A stretch of 64,000 nt of DNA from Planctomycetota bacterium (GCA_963205185.1 CAUJHZ010000007.1:124001-188000); one strand, 5' to 3'; counted from the first letter of the stretch, positions 41,385-51,030 are shown. The notes: generated by a model from the letters alone, not told the origin. Numbers and translations: made by a program.

Positions 41385-42410
41385 TTGAGCACCACGGCGC
41401 CGAAATCGGCCCCAGAGGCCATTGCACACAGTGCCGATGAGCGCGAGTTCATCCTCGCCGCGCTCAGGGCCGAATGCGCTGCCATCGAGCACGCGGCGGC
41501 GTCGGTCAGCGAAGAGATCTCCGCGGCGGTCGATCTGCTCGACGCGTGCACCGGCCACGTGGTCGTCACGGGTATGGGCAAAAGCGGCCTGATCGCTCAG
41601 AAGATCAGCGCCACCTTGTCCAGCGTCGGCGTGCCCAGCCACTTCATGCACCCGGCAGAAGCGCTGCACGGCGATCTCGGCCGCGTGCGCGATGGCGACG
41701 CCGTCTGGGCGCTGAGTTACTCGGGCAACACCGAAGAAGTCGTGCAACTCGGCCACGTGCTCCGCTCTGAGGGCCTGCCCATCCTCGCGGTGAGTTCGAA
41801 TCCCGCCAGCCGGCTGGCGCGACTCGCGACGGTGCATCTAAACCTCGGCGACATCTCCGAAGCGTGCCCGCTCAACCTCGCGCCCACGGCCTCCACGACG
41901 GCGATGCTTGCGCTGGGTGATGCGCTCGCCCTGGCGGTGAGTCGCCGGCGGCAGTTCTCCGAAGCCGACTTTCGGCGAAGACACCCCGGCGGGATGCTCG
42001 GCGTGCTGCTCCAGCCCGTCACTGAAGTGCTGCGTTTCAAAGTCGGAGAGAACCTGCCGCTCATCCCCCTTGATGCCACCGTCGGCGCGGCGCTGAAGCG
42101 CGCTGAAGTCGGGCGGCGGCCCGGCGCGATGCTCATCGTGGATGACGCAGGCGCTCTCGCGGGGCTGTTCACCGACGGCGATCTTCGACGCCTTCTGCTT
42201 CGAGACGGAGCGGGCGCGCTCGACCAGCCGATTGCCACCGTCATGACCAGCCGCCCGCGCGTGCTGCGGTGCGACCAGATCGTGCGCGAAGCGGTGGAAC
42301 TCGTGCAGAAGTTCCGCCCGGACGAGATTCCTGTCGTGGATGACGCCGGTCGGCCGATCGGTCTGGTTGATGTGCAGGATCTCATCGCGCAGCGGATCAT
42401 CCAGGAATGA
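41385..42410 (+). CDS. kdsD: D-arabinose-5-phosphate isomerase KdsD/KpsF
   Basis: Interconverts ribulose-5-phosphate and arabinose-5-phosphate, the first step toward Kdo for LPS. The SIS domain (about residues 35-190) has VVVTGMGKSGLIAQK, HPAEALHGDLG and LSYSGNTEEVVQLG, and the catalytic His region FRRRHPGGMLG. Two CBS domains follow (about 205-340). The start is TTG 41385 with GGAG upstream; no ATG fits the family N-terminus. It is followed by kdsC and the LptC/LptA-like gene at 6- and 3-bp gaps, an LPS operon. Confidence 0.94.
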   Translation: MSTTAPKSAPEAIAHSADEREFILAALRAECAAIEHAAASVSEEISAAVDLLDACTGHVVVTGMGKSGLIAQKISATLSSVGVPSHFMHPAEALHGDLGRVRDGDAVWALSYSGNTEEVVQLGHVLRSEGLPILAVSSNPASRLARLATVHLNLGDISEACPLNLAPTASTTAMLALGDALALAVSRRRQFSEADFRRRHPGGMLGVLLQPVTEVLRFKVGENLPLIPLDATVGAALKRAEVGRRPGAMLIVDDAGALAGLFTDGDLRRLLLRDGAGALDQPIATVMTSRPRVLRCDQIVREAVELVQKFRPDEIPVVDDAGRPIGLVDVQDLIAQRIIQE

Positions 42411-42416
42411 CCGATC

Positions 42417-42968
42417 GTGAGCCAGCCGCCCGACCTCCGCGCCATTTCGCTGCTCATTCTCGACGTGGATGGCGTGATGACCGACGGCTCGATCATCATC
42501 GATGACCTCGGGCGCGAAACCAAGGCCTTTCACGTGCGCGATGGTCTGGCGATCCGCGTCTGGCAGATGATGGGCGGCGAAATCGCGTTCATCACCGGGC
42601 GCTCAAGCCAGGTCGTGGCGCTGCGGGCTACGGAACTGAAAGTCCGCCACGTCATGCAGGCGGTGCGCGACAAGAGCGAAGCGCTGCGCCTCGTTCTGGA
42701 GCGCACGGGCCGACAGGCGCACGAGGCCGCGGCGATGGGCGATGACATCGTGGATTTGCCGCTTCTGCGGGCCGTCGGCTATCCTATGGCAGTGGCGGAT
42801 GCCGTCGCCGAGGTCCGGCAGGTCGCGCGGTTCGTGACCGGCCAGCCAGGCGGGCGCGGCGCAGTGCGAGAGGCGGTCGAGCACCTGCTCGGCGCGCAGG
42901 GTCGATGGGATGAAGCGGTGGAGCGCTACGTCCCCTTCGGGCACAAGTCAGGGCACAAGGAGGTCTAG
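42417..42968 (+). CDS. kdsC: 3-deoxy-D-manno-octulosonate 8-phosphate phosphatase KdsC
   Basis: A HAD-family phosphatase that frees Kdo from Kdo-8-phosphate. At 183 residues it has the family length and motifs: LLILDVDGVMTDG (motif I, nucleophile Asp), FITGRSS (motif II), the catalytic Lys region RDKSEAL, and MGDDIVDLPLL (motif III). It starts at GTG 42417, 6 bp after kdsD, and ends 3 bp before the next gene. The other Kdo genes kdsA and kdsB are outside the window. Confidence 0.95.
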   Translation: MSQPPDLRAISLLILDVDGVMTDGSIIIDDLGRETKAFHVRDGLAIRVWQMMGGEIAFITGRSSQVVALRATELKVRHVMQAVRDKSEALRLVLERTGRQAHEAAAMGDDIVDLPLLRAVGYPMAVADAVAEVRQVARFVTGQPGGRGAVREAVEHLLGAQGRWDEAVERYVPFGHKSGHKEV

Positions 42969-42971
42969 CCC

Positions 42972-45900
42972 ATGCGAGCGCGACATGCTGCTCTGGCGGA
43001 TCGACAACTCCTGTTCGTGGGCGCGGCCGGCGTGTGCGGGGCGCTCGTGCTGCTCGTGCTCATCTTCGCCGGCGCTCGCAATCGCACGCCGCAGACGGAT
43101 GGCTCATCGCCGATTTCCCAGGATCTGCTCAACACGCCGATTCCCGATCGCGATCCGGACTCGCGCGTGCGCATCGGCCAGGCTCGTCAGACCTCGGGCG
43201 ATCCGCTGCAGTCGCTTCAGACCGGCCGCGGCGAACTCGAGTTCACCAACGACGACGGCCTGCTGGCCTTTCGGTACCGTTGGGACAGATCCGACCCGCT
43301 CGAAACCGGCTGGAACCGCTTCACCAACCCGCAGGCATGGATCTACCGCTCGGATCGGCAGTTGATCCGCCTGACTTCCGACGAAGGCATGTTCCGCCTG
43401 GCGGAGAACCGTCAGCCGCAGGCGGGCGTTCTGACCGGTCATGTCGTGATCGCCCTGTATCAGTCTGAGAAGCCCGGCGGCGTGTACCAGATCAATCCCG
43501 ATGTCACGCCTCCGGTCGCGCAGTTCGAAACCGATTCGCTCAACTTCGACGCCATGCAGTTCACCGGGCGCACGGAAGATCGGGTGGTGGCGCGCACGGC
43601 CGAAGCCATCATGATCGGCCGCGGCATGAACCTGCTCTTCAATGAGAAGCTGGGCCGGATCGAGGAACTCGAAATCGCCCAGCGCGAACTCATCGTCTAT
43701 CGGCAGCGCGACAGGCAAGAAGAACCTGCCGCGGCGAGCGCCGGATCGAAGACGACTTCGCGCGGTGAGCCGGCGTCCGCGGCGGCAAGCCCCGCCGATC
43801 CGTCGGGCGCGCGGGACCCTTGGGACGGCGTCACGCGGTATCAACTCGCCCTTACCGATGAAGTCATCGTTGAACAGGGCGAAGGCGAAAAGGCGCTGGT
43901 GATCACGGGCCATGACCTGCTTGCCGAGTTTGCCCTGGGTCCGGGCACGGCCAATGACGGCGGGCTGTTCGGCCGCTCGTCGCCGCCCGTCCAAGGCGCC
44001 ATCGACCTGGCGATGCCCAGCGAGCTGGAAGCGCCCGCGGCCTGGGCTGCGAGCGACCGCTGGACGCAACTGGCATCGTTGACGCTGGGGGTGGCGATTC
44101 AGCCGTCTGTGACGTTCCTTGGCAGTTCCGACACGCCGGGACCGCAGGACATCCGCATCACCGGTCAGGGCGCGCTTCGGCTCACTCCTGCGGACGCATC
44201 ATCCGAGCACCTCGCCTCGCCCCGCGACCTCTACGCGACACTGGATGGCGATCCGGTTCACATTGCCTACGGCTCGTTCTACGCGACGGGCTCGGATCTC
44301 GAGTACTCCCGTTCGATGGCCAAGGCGACGTTGAACTGCCGACGCGACCAGCCGATCGAAGCCGGCCTGCCCGACGGGGCGCGGCTCACCTCTGTCGCGC
44401 CGTTCGAGTATCACTTCGACGAGAATAAACTCGGACGCAACACGGGAACCCTCCTGGGCGCGGGCACGCTGGTCGGCCTCACTCCCAGGCCCGACGATGC
44501 GCCGCCCGGGCAGCCCGTGGAGACGGACTTCTCCTCGATGAAAGGTCTTCCCGACGGGTTCTCGGTCAACTGGCTCGACAATTTCACCGTCGAATTCGAG
44601 GGCGCCAGCGAAGGGGCCGGGCTCGGCCGGATCGCCGCCGCGGTCTTTGACGGCCAGGTGCACGTGGACGATCCGAACGGTTACACGCTGGACTCGCACC
44701 AGTTGCGCATCGACTTCAAGGAGAAGCCCAAGGAACAGGGCGGCCAGCGTGTGGACAGCATCACGGCAACGGGAGACGCCCGGCTCCAGTCCGCGCAAGG
44801 CAATGTCAACGGCGATGAACTCTTCGTGCAATTCAGCGAGAACGCCCAGGGCTCGTCGTATCCATCGCAAATGACCGTCGCCGGGAATGGCCGCATCGTG
44901 GATGCAGGCGGCTCGATGGCCGCGCAGTACATCCAGGCCGATCTCATCGAGCCATCGATGGCGGCTGAGGAAGCGCTGCCTTCGACCTTTGGCGGCTCGT
45001 CGTCGTTCGCGGTGAGCGAAGTGCTGGCCCAGGGCAATGTCGTGCTCTCGTTCGAAGACGGCGTGACGGCTCTGGCGGATCGGCTCGAGGCCGATGCGCG
45101 AACCGACACGGCGGTGCTCAGCGGCGAGAACGTGGTGGTGAGCGACCCGTCGCTGAAGGTCATGGGCAAGCACGCCGAGATCAGCAACATCTCCAGCAAG
45201 ACCGCCGGTCGCATCGCGAAGTTCATCGGCGCCGGCACGCTGACGTACTTCGAACGAGGACCTGCCGTTCAAGAAGGTGACCCGGCAAACCGCGCCTTCA
45301 GCACTCCCGAGCAGATGCGCGATGAACTCCGCCGTCGCCTGAATGGAGAGCAGCCCGAGCCTGCCCCCGCGCCGGAGGCGGAGCCGGCATCGCCCGCAGG
45401 CACGCCTGACGCGGCGACGGGCGACGAGGTCGGTACGGTGCATGTTGATTGGGCCGATCAATTGACGTTCGAAGAAGAGCAGGGGCTCATTACCTTCCAG
45501 GGTCTGGTGAACGCGACATCCGAGCCGTCGGACCGCGAGATCGATCGGCTGAGCGGCAACTGGATGCAGATACAGCTCACCGATCCGATCAAGACGGTGA
45601 CCCCCACCGGCGAACCCGGAAAAGCCGTGCGCCGGCTGCAGAAGATGACGATGCTCGGCAGCCGGGATCGGGCGGCCCAGGTCGAGGCGCAGCGCTACAC
45701 CGACGCCACGCACACCAGCCGCGAGATGCTGCTGGCCATCTCGAGCGATGTGATCGAGTACTCGGAGTCAACCGAGACGTTCGAAGCCATCGGCGAGGGC
45801 TGGATGCTCGTGGTGGATGCGAGCGAATCGAAGCCCGCGCCGGTCGATGCCTCGGCGCTGCAAGGCAAGCCGGCGGTGCAGTTCTCCGGCCCAGGCGAGA

Positions 45901-46361
45901 CGGAATTCACCTGGACCGGGCGTCTGTCGATGCGCCGCAATCCCGACCTGCTCACGATCTCCGATGATGTGGTGATGCGGCACCGTCCCACGGGCGAGCC
46001 GGTCATCCGGGTCGATTGCGATGTGCTTACCGCTTCGCTCTCCTCCAAAGACTCGCAATCAGTTTCGGCGCTGGATCTCTCGGGCAGCGACGGCATGGTC
46101 CTGTCCAGCGCCGTGGCCGAGGGCGCCGTCTTCGTGCGCCGCCAGGATCGAAGCATCTGGGCCGATCGCCTGATCTACGACCGCAAGGCGCTGCTCGCCA
46201 CGATCGAGTCCACCGGCGACAACTACGTGGTCATGGAGACATCCGCAACCGGCGGCGCGGTGCAGGCGCGACGAATCCTCTGGGATTTCTACACCAACGG
46301 CATCACCGTGGAAGGCGCTCGCGCTGATGGTCCGATGCCGCCGCTCAACGGGCCCGGCTGA
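42972..46361 (+). CDS. Giant LptC/LptA-like (OstA-domain) protein, 1129 aa
   Basis: The third gene of the kdsD-kdsC operon, where lptC and lptA are normally found. An N-terminal membrane helix (about residues 12-33) is followed by more than 1,000 residues of beta-rich, OstA/LptC-like repeats, for example DSITATGDARLQSAQGNVNG, QMTVAGNGRIVDAGGSM, VLAQGNVVLSFEDGVTALA and AHISRNT-like short strands. Low-complexity Ala/Pro/Glu linkers lie at about residues 255-290 and 795-830. LptC and LptA form a beta-jellyroll bridge that carries LPS across the periplasm; a single polypeptide with many such domains may form this bridge alone. LptB, the ATPase, is not next to it. It abuts nuoC, which is on the other strand. 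The LptC/LptA assignment rests on context and repeat pattern. Confidence 0.7.
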   Translation: MRARHAALADRQLLFVGAAGVCGALVLLVLIFAGARNRTPQTDGSSPISQDLLNTPIPDRDPDSRVRIGQARQTSGDPLQSLQTGRGELEFTNDDGLLAFRYRWDRSDPLETGWNRFTNPQAWIYRSDRQLIRLTSDEGMFRLAENRQPQAGVLTGHVVIALYQSEKPGGVYQINPDVTPPVAQFETDSLNFDAMQFTGRTEDRVVARTAEAIMIGRGMNLLFNEKLGRIEELEIAQRELIVYRQRDRQEEPAAASAGSKTTSRGEPASAAASPADPSGARDPWDGVTRYQLALTDEVIVEQGEGEKALVITGHDLLAEFALGPGTANDGGLFGRSSPPVQGAIDLAMPSELEAPAAWAASDRWTQLASLTLGVAIQPSVTFLGSSDTPGPQDIRITGQGALRLTPADASSEHLASPRDLYATLDGDPVHIAYGSFYATGSDLEYSRSMAKATLNCRRDQPIEAGLPDGARLTSVAPFEYHFDENKLGRNTGTLLGAGTLVGLTPRPDDAPPGQPVETDFSSMKGLPDGFSVNWLDNFTVEFEGASEGAGLGRIAAAVFDGQVHVDDPNGYTLDSHQLRIDFKEKPKEQGGQRVDSITATGDARLQSAQGNVNGDELFVQFSENAQGSSYPSQMTVAGNGRIVDAGGSMAAQYIQADLIEPSMAAEEALPSTFGGSSSFAVSEVLAQGNVVLSFEDGVTALADRLEADARTDTAVLSGENVVVSDPSLKVMGKHAEISNISSKTAGRIAKFIGAGTLTYFERGPAVQEGDPANRAFSTPEQMRDELRRRLNGEQPEPAPAPEAEPASPAGTPDAATGDEVGTVHVDWADQLTFEEEQGLITFQGLVNATSEPSDREIDRLSGNWMQIQLTDPIKTVTPTGEPGKAVRRLQKMTMLGSRDRAAQVEAQRYTDATHTSREMLLAISSDVIEYSESTETFEAIGEGWMLVVDASESKPAPVDASALQGKPAVQFSGPGETEFTWTGRLSMRRNPDLLTISDDVVMRHRPTGEPVIRVDCDVLTASLSSKDSQSVSALDLSGSDGMVLSSAVAEGAVFVRRQDRSIWADRLIYDRKALLATIESTGDNYVVMETSATGGAVQARRILWDFYTNGITVEGARADGPMPPLNGPG

Positions 46362-46916
46362 TCAGGCGTCTTCGCGCTGCACCACGTTGTACATCTCGCG
46401 TTCGCCTCGGCCGCGAAGGGGATAGTCCTTGCGGAGCGGGAACGCGGGGTAATCGCGCCACAGCAGAATCCGGCGCAGGTCGGGATGGTTGGCGAAGCGA
46501 ATGCCGAACATGTCATAGACTTCGCGCTCCGGCCACTCCGCCCCAGGCCAGAGATCCGTCACCGAGTCGATCTCCAGAGCTGGATCATTCGCGTTGCCGG
46601 TCGTGTCGCCGGATGGATCGAGATACGCCTTGACGATCAATCGGCGGTTGAAGTGAGTGCTGACGAGGACGTAGATCACGGCGAAGCGGCCGGGTGTGGG
46701 CGCCGGATAGTTGAGGTAATCCACCGCGGTGACATCTGAGAGAAAGTCATAGCGGCATTGCTCATCGTCGCGCAGGAATGCCATGACGCGGTGGAGCATG
46801 CGCGGCGGCGCGATCACGGCAGTCTGACCGCGGAACTCGGTCGCTTTGAGCCCCGATTGGGCGAACTCCGCTTTCAGCCGGGGCAGGGTGAGATGGTCGA
46901 GAGTGGGTTTGGGCAT
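46362..46916 (-). CDS. nuoC: NADH-quinone oxidoreductase subunit C
   Basis: A 184-residue subunit of the peripheral arm of respiratory complex I. Diagnostic segments are YDFLSDVTAVDYL, VYVLVSTHF-like strands (VIYVLVSTHFNRRLIVKAYL), the signature DSVTDLWPGAEWPEREVYDM followed by FGIRF, and HPDLRRILLWRDYP...PLRKDYPLRGRGE. The other 12 or so nuo genes usually flank it; none is present here, so complex I genes appear scattered in this genome. Start is ATG 46916. Confidence 0.93.
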   Translation of the reverse strand: MPKPTLDHLTLPRLKAEFAQSGLKATEFRGQTAVIAPPRMLHRVMAFLRDDEQCRYDFLSDVTAVDYLNYPAPTPGRFAVIYVLVSTHFNRRLIVKAYLDPSGDTTGNANDPALEIDSVTDLWPGAEWPEREVYDMFGIRFANHPDLRRILLWRDYPAFPLRKDYPLRGRGEREMYNVVQREDA

Positions 46917-46958
46917 GGCTTGTGGCTCATTCGATCATACGAAGCGGGGCGTCTCATC

Positions 46959-47669
46959 TCAACGGCGCCGGGTATCCGCCGCCTCCAGCCGACGCAGCAG
47001 CGCAGCATCGGGCGGGTGCTGCGAGTCCGTCCTGAGCACGACCGGTGCGTGCGCAGGAATGTAGGGCCGGCATGCGGTCCACAGTTCAACGGGGTCGAAC
47101 TCTCCTTCCCCGGCGCCGCACGGCGTGAGACGCTCTGCTGATTCGTCAGGTCGTACGCCAGCGAGGATCAGCATTTCGCAGCGCGGTGCGAGGCTCTCGG
47201 CGATCCGGAGCAGGTGATCCTCGCGCATCGCGAGCATGCTCGGTTCAAAGAGGGCCGCGGGATTGAGAGCCAGTCCAACCGGCGCCGCGGACTGCTCCTG
47301 CAAAAAAAGCAGCGTGGCCTGCGCATCGTGGATGATGTGCCGGCTGCACGGCTCGATGAGCAGGCGCACCTGCGCCTCCCGAAGCACCGGCTCGAGCGTC
47401 GCAAGATGTCCTGTCAGCGCCGCTTTTCCGGAGCCCAGCCAGTTTCGCGGCTCGAGAGCGGCCAGGTCTTCGGCGAGCGAACCCGAATTGACCATCACTC
47501 GACCAGGGCCGAGCGCGGCGACGATCTCCGGAGTCAGTTGCAGGAGATTGCCCGCCCAGCGCCGGGCGATCGCTTCCGAGGCCGCGCATGAGCCGATGGG
47601 CACGACTTCGCCGACGAGCCCGCCGGGGGCTGGATCGCCGGCGAGGGAGATTTCAGCATGCAGCCGCAT
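46959..47669 (-). CDS. Hypothetical TIM-barrel-like protein, 236 aa
   Basis: An unrecognised soluble protein whose alternating beta/alpha pattern suggests a TIM barrel of the sugar-isomerase/xylose-isomerase-like kind: RLLIEPCSRHIIHDAQATLL, VGLALNPAALFEPSML, CEMLILAGVRPDESAERLTP, and APVVLRTDSQHPPDAALL. A Glu-Pro (IEP) and an Asp/His-rich strand could form a metal site, but no full signature is visible. The start is ATG 47669 (frame open to 47771 with less protein-like content). It lies between nuoC and a divergent polyferredoxin gene. Confidence 0.6.
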   Translation of the reverse strand: MRLHAEISLAGDPAPGGLVGEVVPIGSCAASEAIARRWAGNLLQLTPEIVAALGPGRVMVNSGSLAEDLAALEPRNWLGSGKAALTGHLATLEPVLREAQVRLLIEPCSRHIIHDAQATLLFLQEQSAAPVGLALNPAALFEPSMLAMREDHLLRIAESLAPRCEMLILAGVRPDESAERLTPCGAGEGEFDPVELWTACRPYIPAHAPVVLRTDSQHPPDAALLRRLEAADTRRR

Positions 47670-47780
47670 CGCCTGAACGCTAGCCAGCGCGCCTGCCGGG
47701 GTCTGACTGCGGCAGGGTGGGGGCGCACCTGAAAAGGACCGATAGAATGAGCCGGTGGGCTTGCACAGCAATCAGCCGCA

Positions 47781-49478
47781 GTGAGTACAGTGCTTCCTGA
47801 CAATTCGAAAGCAGCCCGGGCCAGGTGCGCCGGCGACGCGGTCGTCCACCTTCCGCTGGCTGGCGAATCTCCCAAGGGGCCCGATGCCAGGCGCCGCTCG
47901 AAGATGGGCCGCCGCCGCGCGATCGTCCTCATCATCGTGCAGCTGCTCATGATCGCGCACGTGGTGCAGTGGCTCATCACCGGTCGAACGACGACCCCCA
48001 TCGAGCCCTCCGAGTCGATGGAGTTCGTCAAGCGCGGCGTCGTGAACGCCGGGCTAGTTTTCTTCTGCATCGCGCTGCTCTCCACACTCCTGCTCGGTCG
48101 CTGGTTCTGCGGCTGGGGGTGCCACCTCGTCATGCTGCAGGACGGCTGCGCCTGGCTGATGAAGAAGGCGGGCGTTCGCCCCCAGCCGTTCCGTTCGCGC
48201 CTGCTCATGTGGGTGCCGCTGATTCTGGCACTGTACATGTTCGTCTGGCCGGCGATCTACCGATGGTGGTTCGCGCCCCCGCCGACGGCGGCCGTTCAGT
48301 TGCCCGAATGGAAACTCCAGGCGCAACTCACCACCTCCGACTTCTGGCACACGTTCGCCGGCGCCGCGGTGGCCGTCCCGTTTCTTCTGGTGTGCGGCTT
48401 CGCGACGGTGTACTTCCTCGGCGCCAAGGGATTCTGCACCTATGGCTGCCCGTACGGCGGTTTCTTTGCGCCCCTCGATCGCCTCTCGCCGGGGCGCATT
48501 CGCGTCACCGACGCCTGCGAGCACTGCGGCCACTGCACGGCCGCCTGCTCGAGCAATGTGCGCGTCCACGAAGAGGTGCGCGATTTCGGGATGGTGATCG
48601 ATCCGGGCTGCATGAAATGCCTCGACTGCGTGAGCGTCTGCCCGAATGATGCACTCTACTTCGGCCTGGGCGCGCCTTCGCTGACTGGCAAACCGCGCGT
48701 GGCCGAGCCTGCAAAGCGCCGTTTCGATCTTTCTTGGAGTGAGGAGGCACTGTGCGCTGCGGTGTTTGCCGCCGCCTTCTTCGCATTCCGCGGCTTGTAC
48801 GCGCTGGTGCCCATGCTGTTTGCGGTGGGACTCGCGGGATGCGTCGCATTCATCGTGTGGAAGGCGTGGCGGCTGCTGGGCGATCGCGATTGCCGCTTTC
48901 ACCGGTTCCAGTTGAAACGCAGCGGGCGGGTCGCGCCCGCCGGCGGCGCCTGGCTGGCGCTCGCGGCGCTGCTCGCGGTGGCCATCGTGCACAGCTCGCT
49001 CGTGCAGTACCACACCCGCCGCGGAATGCACATGGCTGACAACCTCGACGCCGTCGTGGAGGAGGCGTGGCGCGGCGGAGTCCAACTTGATGCGCAAAGC
49101 CGCGCCGAACTCGATCTCGCCGGCGCGCACCTGCAGAAAGCCGATTCGTGGCGGGCGGGCGGCCTCGGGCTGCTCGGAAACGCGGAGCTGACTCTGACGC
49201 GGGCCCGGATTCATCTGCTCAAGGGCGAGTGGCCGCAATGCGAGCAGCAGTTGCGTCGCGGCATCGAACTGGGTGGTGCGACTGATGTGCTCTGCCGCGA
49301 CCTGGCGCGCGTCATGCTCAACTACCGTCCGGTGGACGACGCGATTGATCAGCTCTCCGAGTGCCTGCAGGCGCACCCCGGCTTTGATCAGACGCGCGCG
49401 GCACTGGTCATCGTACTCGAATCGCAGGGGCGGATGGATGAAGCGCAGCGCGTGCGCGACGGGCGCCCGGTGAAATAG
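47781..49478 (+). CDS. NapH/CcoG-like membrane polyferredoxin with C-terminal TPR domain
   Basis: A 565-residue inner-membrane iron-sulfur protein. The N-terminal 330 residues have about five helices, two Cys pairs at helix ends (WFCGWGCHLVML and FCTYGCPYGGFF), and two 4Fe-4S motifs (ACEHCGHCTAACSS and GCMKCLDCVSVCPND), as in NapH, NosR and CcoG. After further helices (about 335-440), the last 130 residues form TPR-like helices (ALVIVLESQGRMDEAQRV). Such proteins pass electrons from the quinone pool or assist copper-enzyme assembly. No partner reductase lies nearby. Translation starts at GTG 47781. Confidence 0.85.
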   Translation: MSTVLPDNSKAARARCAGDAVVHLPLAGESPKGPDARRRSKMGRRRAIVLIIVQLLMIAHVVQWLITGRTTTPIEPSESMEFVKRGVVNAGLVFFCIALLSTLLLGRWFCGWGCHLVMLQDGCAWLMKKAGVRPQPFRSRLLMWVPLILALYMFVWPAIYRWWFAPPPTAAVQLPEWKLQAQLTTSDFWHTFAGAAVAVPFLLVCGFATVYFLGAKGFCTYGCPYGGFFAPLDRLSPGRIRVTDACEHCGHCTAACSSNVRVHEEVRDFGMVIDPGCMKCLDCVSVCPNDALYFGLGAPSLTGKPRVAEPAKRRFDLSWSEEALCAAVFAAAFFAFRGLYALVPMLFAVGLAGCVAFIVWKAWRLLGDRDCRFHRFQLKRSGRVAPAGGAWLALAALLAVAIVHSSLVQYHTRRGMHMADNLDAVVEEAWRGGVQLDAQSRAELDLAGAHLQKADSWRAGGLGLLGNAELTLTRARIHLLKGEWPQCEQQLRRGIELGGATDVLCRDLARVMLNYRPVDDAIDQLSECLQAHPGFDQTRAALVIVLESQGRMDEAQRVRDGRPVK

Positions 49479-49485
49479 GACTCTC

Positions 49486-50499
49486 TCAGGACTTCTCGGG
49501 GTTCTGCCCGCCGCCGCCGATGGCCGAGCGCATCTGCGTGTCGGCCTGGATGTTGCGCATGCGGTAGTAATCCATGATGCCGAGATTGCCGCCGCGGAAC
49601 GCCTCGGCCATGGCGCGGGGCACTTCGGCCTCGGCTTCCACGACCTTGGCGCGGTTCAGTTCGATCAATGCGCGATTCTCGGCTTCCTGCGCGCGAGCCA
49701 TCGCGGCCCGCTTTTCGGCCTCAGCCTGGAACCGCTTCTTGTCCGCCTCGGCCTGGTCGGCCTGGAGTTTGGCGCCGATATTGTCGCCGACGTCCACATC
49801 CGCGATGTCGATGGAGAGAATCTCGAACGCCGTGCCTGAGTCGAGCCCCTTCTTGAGCACCGTCTTGCTGATGTTGTCGGGATTGGCGAGCACTTCCTTG
49901 TGCGTGTTGGCCGAGCCGATGGTGGTGACGATGCCTTCGCCAACGCGGGCGATGATGGTCTCTTCGAGCGCACCGCCGACGAGCCGGGCCAGATTGGCGC
50001 GGACCGTGATGCGGGCCTTGACCTTGAGTTGAATGCCATCCTGGGCGACGGCATCGATGGTGCTGCGGCCGCGCGATGCGTCGGGGCAGTCGATCACCTT
50101 GGGCTTTACGGAAGTCTGCACCGCGTCAAAAATGTCGCGGCCAGCGAGGTCGATGGCGCATGCGGTGTTGAATCCGAGGTCGATCTTCGCCCGGTCCGCT
50201 GCAATGAGCGCACGGATGACCAGTGGTACGCGGCCGCCGGCCAGGTAGTGCGTCTCGAGTTCCTTGGTCGTGACGTTGAGTCCCGCCTTCACCGCCTGGA
50301 TGCGATTGAGCACGATGATGCGCGGGTCGACCTTGCGGAACTTCATCCCCACGAGGTCGATGAACGACACGCTGGCGCCCGAGAGAAACGCCTGGAACCA
50401 AAGATTGAAGAACTGGCCGATGATCACCAGCACGACGATCGTGAAAATTACTACGACGCCGATGACCACCCAGAAGATCACGTCTGATGGGTTACCCAT
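49486..50499 (-). CDS. floA: Flotillin-like protein FloA
   Basis: A membrane-scaffold protein of the FloA (YqfA) family, 337 residues, which organises functional membrane microdomains in bacteria. A membrane hairpin/helix (about residues 7-30) precedes [20 protein letters not shown], the SPFH-like domain with [16 protein letters not shown], and a coiled coil of Ala/Glu repeats (about 240-300, [20 protein letters not shown]). Length and order match FloA. The operon NfeD, short NfeD, truncated FloA and FloA reads toward it; the truncated paralogue ends 4 bp before its start. Confidence 0.93.
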   Translation of the reverse strand: MGNPSDVIFWVVIGVVVIFTIVVLVIIGQFFNLWFQAFLSGASVSFIDLVGMKFRKVDPRIIVLNRIQAVKAGLNVTTKELETHYLAGGRVPLVIRALIAADRAKIDLGFNTACAIDLAGRDIFDAVQTSVKPKVIDCPDASRGRSTIDAVAQDGIQLKVKARITVRANLARLVGGALEETIIARVGEGIVTTIGSANTHKEVLANPDNISKTVLKKGLDSGTAFEILSIDIADVDVGDNIGAKLQADQAEADKKRFQAEAEKRAAMARAQEAENRALIELNRAKVVEAEAEVPRAMAEAFRGGNLGIMDYYRMRNIQADTQMRSAIGGGGQNPEKS

Positions 50500-50503
50500 T
50501 CGT

Positions 50504-50947
50504 TCAGATCATCCTTTCTTCAACTGCACTCAGCGCCGGTGTATCCAGCCCAGCGCTGCGGATCGAACTCTGCACGGCCTCGCAGACATCCTGCCCCGCC
50601 AGGTCCATCTCGCAGGCGGTATCGTAGTCGAGATCCAACCCCGCCCGCTGGGCCATGATCAGCGCTCGGACCACCAGCGGCACCCGCCCGCGGGCGAGGT
50701 GGTGTGCTTCGAGTTGCTCCGTCGAGATCTCCACTCCCGCCTTGACGGCGAGGATCCGATTCAGCACGATGAGGCGAGGATCGACGCCCCGAAAGCGCAT
50801 ACGCACCAGCCGCACCATCGACACCGGCACACCGCACAGAAATGCCTGAAACCACAGGTTGAAATACGCGCCGATGACGAGCAGCGAGACCACCGCGACC
50901 ACCAGGGCCACGCCCAGCGCCAGGTATGACATCAGCAGCCATGGCAT
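50504..50947 (-). CDS. Truncated FloA paralogue, 147 aa
   Basis: This protein matches the first 137 residues or so of the FloA protein encoded right after it ([80 protein letters not shown]) and then stops, ending in SAVEERMI. It keeps the membrane anchor and the first part of the FloA fold but lacks the rest of the SPFH domain and the coiled coil. Codon use and length look normal, so it may be a real short gene and not a fragment of a frameshifted copy. I infer a partial tandem duplication. It could modulate FloA assembly. Confidence 0.75.
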   Translation of the reverse strand: MPWLLMSYLALGVALVVAVVSLLVIGAYFNLWFQAFLCGVPVSMVRLVRMRFRGVDPRLIVLNRILAVKAGVEISTEQLEAHHLARGRVPLVVRALIMAQRAGLDLDYDTACEMDLAGQDVCEAVQSSIRSAGLDTPALSAVEERMI

Positions 50948-51030
50948 GTCGATCTCGCAGCCCTCTCATGGTCGGTCCGGGTCGGTCAGCCTGTGCTCGG
51001 GGTTCCACACGTTCACAGTAGCGCGTTACC

